Shown here: positions 1-4,984 of the stretch, piece after piece
Layout of the letters: every line of letters begins with the position of its first letter
How positions within the stretch are numbered: the first letter of the stretch is position 1
Origin: Pseudomonadota bacterium
GTDB taxonomy: Bacteria; Pseudomonadota; Gammaproteobacteria; Halothiobacillales; Halothiobacillaceae
Assembly: GCA_021795795.1 (NCBI GenBank)
Contig: JAJYPA010000563.1
Coordinates: forward strand, 1-5,182
Direction of reading: 5' to 3'
DNA: 5,182 nucleotides
The notes under the pieces: generated by a model
Databases searched by the model: none
What the model was told of the DNA's origin: nothing
The model's input: only the letters and a program-made list of their open reading frames with translations
Position numbers and translations under genes: made by a program

Positions 1-327
1 GGTGACTTCCTCAACATCATCTGTGTTGCTGATCGCAATGCCTGCCTCCTCGTCGAACAGGTCGGTCAAGGTGGCCTGAGTCCCCTCGATTTGCGAAGTC
101 AGCAGGGCCTCCTTGCGAATAGCACTGTAGAGCAGCCAATCGACTGATGGAACAAGCCCCGACACCCCGGACAGCCGTGCCAGAGCCAGTTCGGCATGAC
201 GATTCAGGTCGATAAACGACCCTGGCTCCAGCGCCGGCTCAGTGGGCGGCAATGGGTGTGGCACAAAAGCTTGTACCAACTCGCCCAGTGTCGTGGTGGT
301 CACATAGCTACCTGCAGAACGATTCAT
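1..327 (-). CDS. Fic family protein, N-terminal part (runs off the left edge)
   Basis: The minus strand is open from position 327 to the window edge and gives the first 109 residues of a protein beginning MNRSAGSYV. The stretch around residues 64-91, including WLLYSAIRKEALLTSQIEGT and ending TLTDLF, is the signature of the Fic N-terminal domain. Residues T77-S-Q-I-E81-G82 fit the [ST]xxxE[GN] inhibitory motif of class II Fic proteins, whose glutamate blocks the ATP site. Fic enzymes transfer AMP or another nucleotide moiety to target hydroxyls. The catalytic HPFxxGNGR motif should lie outside the window, so activity cannot be judged. I chose the ATG at 327 over the one two codons upstream (333) because the AAAGGA ribosome-binding sequence sits about 7 bases before 327 but only 1 base before 333. 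The gene is more GC-rich than the central genes and may belong to the older background or to a separate island gene. Confidence 0.88.
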   Translation of the reverse strand, partial: MNRSAGSYVTTTTLGELVQAFVPHPLPPTEPALEPGSFIDLNRHAELALARLSGVSGLVPSVDWLLYSAIRKEALLTSQIEGTQATLTDLFDEEAGIAISNTDDVEEVT

Positions 328-335
328 TTGCATAT

Positions 336-363
336 CCTTTAATGGCTATGCCATCCATTAAGG
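336..363. repeat. Imperfect palindrome in the fic 5' region (candidate operator)
   Basis: CCTTTAATGG (336-345) and CCATTAAGG (355-363) are inverted copies with one extra T in the left arm. A smaller nested palindrome, ATGGC-TAT-GCCAT, lies at 342-354. The element ends 9 bases before the fic start at 327 and overlaps its possible -10 box. A dimeric repressor or an autoregulatory Fic partner could bind here; that is inference. Read on the plus strand, the hairpin is followed by CATTTTTTAATT and could act as a weak terminator, but no plus-strand gene ends here. Confidence 0.5.
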
Positions 364-386
364 CATTTTTTAATTGGCACGGTCAA
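357..386 (-). promoter_or_regulatory. Candidate sigma-70 promoter for the Fic gene
   Basis: On the minus strand a TTGACC -35-like hexamer (386-381) is followed, after 18 bases, by CTTAAT (362-357), a 4-of-6 match to the -10 consensus. The -10 box lies inside the right arm of the palindrome, so a bound repressor would block it. This rests on motif similarity only. Confidence 0.35.
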
Positions 387-907
387 TATTAAACGATACT
401 TTAATCTAAATCACTGTCCTCGCGGGTTGGCTGGCCAGTAGCACTTCTGCCAGAGGCCGACGTGAACCTGTGACGCTTTTCGCATAGATCCGCTTGCTGC
501 GAACATGCTTAACTGCATCTTATTGATTCCACCTTTTGCGAATATCTCGCGTTTTTTAAGTATCATCCTGAGCCACCCATCGGTGCCAACGACTATCGCC
601 ATCGCCTGACAAATAAGTTTCATCCTGGCCGCGCTGAGACTGTAGTCTTCCCACGAAGGGAGGGCGGCCTTGCCGATGGCCGATAGAAAGCTATAGAGTA
701 CCTTGAGGTGAAGGGCGGCAGCAGACTGGAAGCGGACGTTCGATTGCGCTAGCCTTGCTAGGTGTGGTGCGCGGTAAGATCAAGGAGTTGAAGTGGCAGC
801 GACAGTATGGCGAGAATGCGACAGAATGAAACGAAATTGGTTGCCATTAACGCTGTTACGCTTCGCTATTTAAATCGTTCATTAGCTTAATAAGAACCGG
901 GTAATAA
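387..907. other. Non-coding stretch between the divergent Fic and kinase genes
   Basis: I find no convincing gene here. The stretch holds one copy of the 27-bp repeat (716-742), a short palindrome AGACT-GT-AGTCT near 628-640, and a small CTAG-bounded palindrome near 749-761. A minus-strand frame stays open from about 780 to 411, but its only ATG starts give at most about 70 residues with no recognisable family and no good ribosome-binding site. A plus-strand frame ending at 829 (tail reading KELKWQRQYGENATE) could be the remnant of a lost gene, but I cannot identify it. The last 70 bases before the kinase are AT-richer and probably contain its promoter. No -35/-10 pair there is good enough to name. 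Confidence 0.5.
716..742 (+). repeat. 27-bp repeat, copy A (left of the kinase operon)
   Basis: The unit begins CGGCAGCAGACTGG and continues AAGCGGACGTTCG. It matches copy B (4402-4428) at 24 of 27 positions in the same orientation, and similarity stops sharply outside the 27 bases. The two copies bracket the kinase, phosphatase and HNH-GHKL genes. From memory, similar GGAAGCGGACGTT strings are common between Pseudomonas genes, so this may be a dispersed intergenic repeat and not a boundary of this module. Confidence 0.6.
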
Positions 908-2242
908 ATGTTCAAATTAACCAGTCTTGGTGTAATTGGAAGTGGAGGCTTTGGCACCGTTGACCTAGTTCAGAATGATGCTGGCCAGCAATTTGCCCGA
1001 AAGACGTTCTCGGTTAATCAGCCCCTGTCGCCCCACTTGCGTGAAAACGTGCTGAAGCGATTCAAGAAGGAGGTTCGGACCCAGGGAGGGATTAATAACA
1101 GAAACATTGTTCCTATTCTTTATCACGATTTGGAGACCTGGCCACCTTTCTATTTGATGCCTGTGGCGGTATCAGGATTGGATAATGACATTGCAAACAA
1201 AATGATGTTCTGTGGTAATTTTATTGTTGCGCTCAGCGACATTGTAGCGGGCCTCGAGAGCCTTCATTCCTTACACATCTATCATCGGGACCTAAAGCCA
1301 CAGAACGTTTTACGATTTAATGATCAGACGCAGGGTCCTGATTATTATGCAATCAGCGATTTCGGGCTGATTTCGATGCAAGAGTCTCAACTTTCAGTGC
1401 TGACCTCTACTGGAATGACCCGTGGTGCGGACAATTATACGGCGCCAGAAATAACTCAAGATCTTCGGTACGCTTCTATTCAGTCTGACATCTATTCGCT
1501 TGGCTGTATATTGCACGACTTTATTGGGCAGGAAATCCGCGTGCCGTGTAATGAGATACGTGAAAACTCCCCTTTTGGAGCGATTCTGCTGGGCTGCACT
1601 CGCAAGAATCCAAATCAGCGGTTCAAGTCTGCGCGCGCCGTGTTAGATGCTGTTTTAAGTGTTGACTTAGTTAACTCCGTACCGCCGACGCCACAGGCCG
1701 CAGATTTCATAGCTATGCTAGAGAGTGACCTAGCAACTGTACCTCAGTTTAGATGGAGGAATCTGGCAGACTTTCTTTACGGCGTAGCCACGCCGAATGA
1801 GGCCAGAGCGATATTCATGCGTCTCAATGAAAACTGTATAGAATTCATATGCCGCGTGGTGCCTATAGAAGCGAAGATTATTGGCCTATCTTTTACGGGC
1901 TGGGTTACTGAGTCTGCCTTCAATTTCGACTACTGCGATGGTTTAGCCAATCGCCTGGAAATGTTTTTTCAGGCCTTGGATGATTATGAGCTAAAAGCAT
2001 CTTGTCTAATGGCGCTTCTGGCGATGGGCACATCCCATAATCGCTGGTACGTTGAGCATAAATTTATTCGTTTGACTGGGGCTACTATGGATAGACTTCT
2101 TGCAGAAAGACTGGCAATTGAATTTCGTGTTGTTGATCGGTTGGTGTGTCGGCAGATTAGTCATTTGGAAATATCAATTGGAGTGAGTCGAACAGCCCTT
2201 CACCCACTTATTCAACTGGCGTTATCTCAGATCTGCGTATGA
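908..2242 (+). CDS. Hanks-type serine/threonine protein kinase with unassigned C-terminal domain
   Basis: This is a 444-residue cytosolic protein kinase that should transfer ATP phosphate to Ser/Thr of partner proteins. Every core motif is visible: Gly-loop GSGGFGTV (11-18), ATP-anchoring Lys32 in FARKTF, helix-C Glu55, catalytic loop YHRDLKPQN (125-133, Asp128), DFG (151-153), TAPE (178-181), SDIYSLG (193-199) and the late-lobe Arg238. It therefore looks active, and as an RD kinase it may be controlled through its activation loop (about 154-178, rich in Ser/Thr). The kinase domain starts almost at residue 1. Residues about 260-444 are a mainly helical-looking extension with no family I recognise, plausibly a sensor or substrate-docking domain. 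No membrane segment, PASTA or FHA region is seen. The start is fixed by in-frame TAA stops just upstream. Shine-Dalgarno pairing is poor, only GGG about 7 bases away. The stop overlaps the phosphatase start, so the two are one operon. Confidence 0.95.
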   Translation: MFKLTSLGVIGSGGFGTVDLVQNDAGQQFARKTFSVNQPLSPHLRENVLKRFKKEVRTQGGINNRNIVPILYHDLETWPPFYLMPVAVSGLDNDIANKMMFCGNFIVALSDIVAGLESLHSLHIYHRDLKPQNVLRFNDQTQGPDYYAISDFGLISMQESQLSVLTSTGMTRGADNYTAPEITQDLRYASIQSDIYSLGCILHDFIGQEIRVPCNEIRENSPFGAILLGCTRKNPNQRFKSARAVLDAVLSVDLVNSVPPTPQAADFIAMLESDLATVPQFRWRNLADFLYGVATPNEARAIFMRLNENCIEFICRVVPIEAKIIGLSFTGWVTESAFNFDYCDGLANRLEMFFQALDDYELKASCLMALLAMGTSHNRWYVEHKFIRLTGATMDRLLAERLAIEFRVVDRLVCRQISHLEISIGVSRTALHPLIQLALSQICV

Positions 2243-2961
2243 CTTTCCTTTATGCTAGTGTTAGCGAAAAAGGTCCTCGCCACTCAAACGAAGATGCTAT
2301 TGGTGTGTGGCGCCCAAGCGATGATTGCTTGCTGGCTGCAGTTGCTGACGGGCTTGGTGGTATGGGGGGAGGGAACATTGCCTCCGCAATAGCTATTGAG
2401 GTTATTGATAAAACGCTAGTACTCAACCCCAATCCGTCGAAAAACCTATTGCAGATCGCGGAACAGATACACAGAGAGATACTAATAAAACAATCAGAAA
2501 GTGATGATTTAAAAGCCATGGCAACTACTTTGTCAGCCGTCCATCTCTGCAAGGAAGCGTTGACGGGGGTACATTGTGGCGACACTAGGGTGATGATCGC
2601 GCGTGGACATGGTATTAAGCGCTTAACTCGCGACCATACCGATGTTGCACGATTTTTGGAGCAGGGAAAGATTACCAAGAGCGAGTACCTCGACTATCCA
2701 AGAAAAAACATTTTGTATAGCGCGCTTGGTGCTAAAAAAGAACCAAAGATACAGCTATTCCATTTTGGTATAGAACCCGGCGACTGGATTCTGTTGACGT
2801 CGGATGGTGTACATAGCCAAGTTTCAATGGCAGAATTCCGAAATATTGCAAATATCTCGACAACCCCTGACGAATACGTGATATTGTTGCGACATCTACT
2901 AGATAAAAAGTGCATAAGTGATAATTACAGCGCGGTTGTTGTTCATGCCGTAAACGATTAG
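2239..2961 (+). CDS. PP2C-family serine/threonine protein phosphatase
   Basis: This is a 240-residue, single-domain, metal-dependent phosphatase that removes phosphate from Ser/Thr. The family motifs appear in order: RHSNEDA (14-20, Asp19), VADGLGG (35-41, Asp37), MATTL (94-98), HCGDTR (112-117), LLTSDGV (185-191, Asp189) and SDNYSAVVV (227-235, Asp228). The metal-binding aspartates are all present, so it should be active. The length is that of the compact bacterial class seen with type VI secretion PppA and TerY-P phosphatases. No signal peptide or membrane segment is visible. Its ATG overlaps the kinase stop as ATGA and has no clear Shine-Dalgarno of its own, so translation is probably coupled to the kinase. 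The obvious role is to reverse the kinase. No secretion or tellurite-resistance gene is in view to place the pair in a known system. Confidence 0.95.
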   Translation: MTFLYASVSEKGPRHSNEDAIGVWRPSDDCLLAAVADGLGGMGGGNIASAIAIEVIDKTLVLNPNPSKNLLQIAEQIHREILIKQSESDDLKAMATTLSAVHLCKEALTGVHCGDTRVMIARGHGIKRLTRDHTDVARFLEQGKITKSEYLDYPRKNILYSALGAKKEPKIQLFHFGIEPGDWILLTSDGVHSQVSMAEFRNIANISTTPDEYVILLRHLLDKKCISDNYSAVVVHAVND

Positions 2962-3145
2962 CCGAGGCTTCTGTCGCTCTTTATATGTCACCCAAAAAAA
3001 TGGCATTGCGTTATTCCTGGTTGCCCGTGTTCTGAAAGGGAATACGATCATGCAACACACGCTTTGCGCGTACAATATTGTAAATGGTTCCGAAAAGACT
3101 TCTCTTTTCGCAAGCCTGATCAATTATGGCTTCTTCTTTCTTTGC
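2962..3145. other. Intergenic gap between convergent genes
   Basis: This gap separates the phosphatase stop from the HNH-GHKL stop. It contains one perfect stem-loop (3091-3110) and an A7 run (2994-3000) that reads as T7 on the minus strand but has no strong stem before it. I looked on the minus strand for an attC site that would make the HNH-GHKL gene an integron cassette and found none. Confidence 0.5.
3091..3110. terminator. Stem-loop between convergent genes (possible terminator)
   Basis: CGAAAAGA (3091-3098) pairs perfectly with TCTTTTCG (3103-3110) around a CTTC loop. It lies 130 bases past the phosphatase stop and 35 bases past the HNH-GHKL stop, where a shared transcript end would be expected. 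No U-run follows on either strand, so it is not a textbook intrinsic terminator. It could instead protect a 3' end. Confidence 0.3.
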
Positions 3146-4234
3146 TCACAGAGCAGAAGGCGTTTGATCATCAAAATTCATAATCTCCACCTGGTGGCCA
3201 AGCTTCTGGAGTTCTTTAACAACTTGCTCAGATAGTTCGTTACCAACCAAGATGATCCTCTTTCCTGAGTTTAAGATCTGTCCATTGCTGTTGCGAAAGC
3301 CGATTGCGTCGCTACAAGTCAAGTATTCTGGAAGAAGAACATAGATAGAATCGCAATCGGTCATCGTCTGCACTTGACGGTGAATTGTCTGCGCGCTTGC
3401 GCGGTCGAGTGTGATTGATATATTGCATGGTGTTGCCTCGGGTATATCCTCTGGCTTGCGTACCAGAGTTATGCGGTTCAGGTTTTTTCCAGAGCAATAC
3501 TTTGAATCTAATATGATCGTTGCTCCGTGTCTTTTCTGTAAAGCGGCCAGCGACGTAGAGCCACCTCTGCCACCACTTATACTAATTAGGGTTGTGCTGT
3601 CGAAGCGATTTCCATTGTCGATTAGTTCAATGCAAGTTGATCGAATATTGATTACTGCATTCGTAGCTTTCCCATGACTGAGCGCATTCCGAATAAGTTC
3701 AATAAGTGTATCACGTGTTGCGCGAGCTTGCATTTTTCCCCAGATTAGTTCTAGGCAGCTATTTCTTATAGCAGTACCGATGATCTGATTCTCTTCTCCT
3801 AAGGAGGTGATTTGTAAAGTTTGCTCCGGTAATGCAACTTCTTTTAAGTGACCTGGCGTTAGTTCGACGACGCGCCCAAGCGTATTAGAAAGGTTGGCGC
3901 GGAGTTCTGCGAATTTCTTCCACGTAAAAAGCATGTCCGCAGTATATGCATCCTCGTCGGTATCAATTATCTTCCCATGCTGGTAGCACATCCAGATACC
4001 ATTGGAGACATCTTCTAGTTGTTCTTTCGTCCTCATCGTGGATACACGACGTGCGCAACCTCCAGGCGCAGCAGCATAAATATGACAAGCCATTCCTGAG
4101 TTGCTAACGCCACTAGGCGACTCTGTACTTGGCCCTGTTGTTATCACAGTACAACCTGGGAAAGAACACATATAACCCGCTCTTTTTGCAAGAATCTCTT
4201 TAGTGGGAGAAGAAAAGTTTGCTCTGGTAGTCAT
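3146..4234 (-). CDS. HNH-like domain fused to GHKL ATPase domain protein
   Basis: This is a 362-residue two-part protein. Residues about 15-110 resemble the HNH nuclease fold: CSFPGC (Cys23, Cys28), ACHIYAAAPGG (His51), SNGIWMCYQHGKIIDTD (Asn78, Cys83, His86) and a closing WKKFAE. Family members usually read LCxxCHxxID where this one reads MCYQHGKIID. By that alignment His86 takes the second zinc-cysteine position and the usual last HNH histidine is Gly87, so cleavage is uncertain. Residues about 150-260 carry GHKL ATPase boxes: N-box ELIRNALSHG (179-188, Glu179, Asn183), G1 DNGNRF (206-211) and glycine-rich GGRGGSTSL (221-229). Residues 270-355 are an unassigned alpha/beta tail. GHKL ATPases of the MutL/MORC class act as ATP-driven clamps on nucleic acid. 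The start is supported by AGGG 8 bases upstream. The gene converges on the kinase-phosphatase operon and follows the peptidase cassette in the same direction. Confidence 0.82.
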   Translation of the reverse strand: MTTRANFSSPTKEILAKRAGYMCSFPGCTVITTGPSTESPSGVSNSGMACHIYAAAPGGCARRVSTMRTKEQLEDVSNGIWMCYQHGKIIDTDEDAYTADMLFTWKKFAELRANLSNTLGRVVELTPGHLKEVALPEQTLQITSLGEENQIIGTAIRNSCLELIWGKMQARATRDTLIELIRNALSHGKATNAVINIRSTCIELIDNGNRFDSTTLISISGGRGGSTSLAALQKRHGATIILDSKYCSGKNLNRITLVRKPEDIPEATPCNISITLDRASAQTIHRQVQTMTDCDSIYVLLPEYLTCSDAIGFRNSNGQILNSGKRIILVGNELSEQVVKELQKLGHQVEIMNFDDQTPSAL

Positions 4235-4358
4235 GCTGTGTGCCCTATAAGAGTTCAGTTGTTACAGATTTATGTGGAAAACAGTAGTTCATTCTCGTGC
4301 CGCTCTTGGTCAAAATGTTTGTTGTTGGCCTATATTAGCTATTTTATTGTTAGACGGG

Positions 4359-4426
4359 AATGTCCGGTTCCGCTGCCTTGGCGCCGTTTAGCCCTGATGA
4401 TCGGCAGCAGACTGGTAGCGGACATT
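4359..4426. repeat. Long imperfect inverted repeat upstream of the HNH-GHKL gene
   Basis: AATGTCCG (4359-4366) is complementary to CGGACATT (4419-4426). Inside these arms GCTGCC (4372-4377) pairs with GGCAGC (4403-4408). The right arm is the 27-bp repeat copy B, and the left arm is a diverged reverse copy. It sits between the attC and the HNH-GHKL start, so it would be in the leader of any transcript reading from the cassette into that gene. Confidence 0.55.
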
Positions 4427-4428
4427 TG
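4402..4428 (+). repeat. 27-bp repeat, copy B (right of the HNH-GHKL gene)
   Basis: The unit begins CGGCAGCAGACTGG and continues TAGCGGACATTTG. It is in the same orientation as copy A at 716-742, with three substitutions. It ends 2 bases from the attC site. The pair is spaced about 3.7 kb apart around the three-gene module. Confidence 0.6.
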
Positions 4429-4430
4429 CC

Positions 4431-4496
4431 CTTTAACGTCGAAATTCATCGGTGCATAGCGAAGCGGAGCATCCGAGTGAAATTGCCTTGTTATGT
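4431..4496 (-). other. attC: attC recombination site of the peptidase cassette
   Basis: Read on the minus strand, the 66-base site starts with core ACATAAC (4496-4490) and ends with core GTTAAAG (4437-4431), close to the RYYYAAC and GTTRRRY integron core sites. AATTTCACTCG and CGATGAATTTCG fold together with one extra C bulged out, as attC hairpins do. The centre, around CTCCGCTTCGC, makes the variable loop. The stop codon TAA of the peptidase lies inside the first core site, which is typical of integron cassettes. Both core sites deviate from consensus (a purine in a Y position; a final G instead of Y), so efficiency is uncertain. Recombination would fall between G4437 and T4436. Confidence 0.75.
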
Positions 4497-4923
4497 GTTC
4501 GTGACAGGCAAAAACCATCTTGCTTTGATACGGCCAAAATCTCTCCGCTTATTTGTTTTGATATTTTTCTTTGGGTCATATACGAACTCATCGCTTGATG
4601 TCCTTCGATAAACTACCCAATGCCATGTGCCCAAGTCTTCCTTGTAGTTTATGGCCAATATTGCCATTTCAGGAAGATTTTGAAAGCCATTAAATTGCCG
4701 CCTTTTATTCCCAAGTTCTATATCGAAATTTTTACCTAAATCTTTGAGATGTTTGGTTCCTGTATAAAATGTACCTGAATCATCAAAACCCAGCTGTTTT
4801 ACGGCTAACTCTCTTACACTGCTGTAGTCGGTACCTGCCAACATTGCGATACATGCTAATCCACAGCCAGTTGGGTCTCCTTGCTTTACTCTTCGCATTT
4901 TCCCGATTTCCTTCTATACATAA
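4437..4923 (-). mobile_element. Integron gene cassette (487 bp) carrying a C39-like peptidase
   Basis: The limits are the expected G/TT recombination points in the attI-like site (G4924/T4923) and at the attC end (G4437/T4436). The cassette holds one gene filling nearly all its length, with 25 bases ahead of the ATG and the stop inside attC. That is normal cassette economy. The next sequence in the array direction is the inverted repeat and then the HNH-GHKL gene, for which I see no attC of its own. Confidence 0.65.
4491..4898 (-). CDS. Stand-alone C39-like (papain-fold) cysteine peptidase
   Basis: This 135-residue protein has the layout of peptidase family C39. Gln6 and Cys12 lie in KQGDPTGCGLACIAMLAG (5-22), giving the oxyanion glutamine and catalytic cysteine. 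His93 is in TWHWVVY and Asp108 in FVYDP. C39 domains normally form the N-terminus of ABC exporters that trim bacteriocin leaders after a double glycine. Here the domain is alone, with no transmembrane or ATPase part and no signal peptide, so it is probably cytosolic and its substrate is unknown. The ATG is bounded by an in-frame TAG 15 bases upstream. AAGGA (about 10 bases away) or GGGA may serve as the ribosome site. The gene is AT-rich and sits in an integron cassette 19 bases from the attI-like core, so it would be expressed from an integron promoter or one inside attI. Other possible roles include toxin, immunity or anti-phage peptidase. Confidence 0.85.
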   Translation of the reverse strand: MRRVKQGDPTGCGLACIAMLAGTDYSSVRELAVKQLGFDDSGTFYTGTKHLKDLGKNFDIELGNKRRQFNGFQNLPEMAILAINYKEDLGTWHWVVYRRTSSDEFVYDPKKNIKTNKRRDFGRIKARWFLPVTNT

Positions 4924-4984
4924 CGTGAATTCGTCTGCACCGGGGCTACAGCATAACACTCGACATCGCCGTATAACATTTCTG
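4918..4984 (-). other. attI: Candidate attI integron insertion site
   Basis: On the minus strand three GTTATRY-type boxes occur: GTTATAC (4977-4971), GTTATGC (4957-4951) and GTTATGT (4924-4918). Their start-to-start spacings are 20 and 33 bases. This closely resembles, as I recall it, the class 1 attI layout of two integrase-binding direct repeats followed by the core GTTRRRY where cassettes enter. The surrounding sequence (AATGTTATACGG, then GTGTTATGC) also resembles attI1 in wording. The last box lies directly before the peptidase gene, as expected for a first cassette. The alternative is a degenerate attC of an earlier cassette, since CCCCGGTGCAGACGAATTCA before the core is attC-like, but I find no matching left half. 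Confidence 0.55.

Noticed and set aside
411..780. Minus-strand frame open for about 120 codons (70 residues from its ATG at 623)
   Set aside because: It has no recognisable domain and no ribosome-binding site, it runs through the 27-bp repeat, and its composition looks like chance in GC-rich filler.
836..900. Sigma-70 promoter for the kinase operon (TTGCCA with TATTTA)
   Set aside because: The spacer is 20 bases, outside the usual range, and alternative pairs match poorly. A promoter is likely in this stretch but cannot be placed.
2250..2678. Minus-strand 142-residue frame
   Set aside because: It is fully antisense to the phosphatase, whose motifs are unambiguous. This is a shadow frame.
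2994..3040. Possible intrinsic terminator for the HNH-GHKL gene (T7 on the minus strand)
   Set aside because: Only a 4-bp GGCA/TGCC stem can be drawn before the T-run, which is too weak to call.
3050..3235. Plus-strand 61-residue frame with a fair ribosome site (AAGGG, 9 bases before the ATG)
   Set aside because: Half of it is antisense to the end of the HNH-GHKL gene, and the product (hydrophobic FFFLC stretch, basic tail) matches nothing I know. A small toxin cannot be excluded but is not supported.
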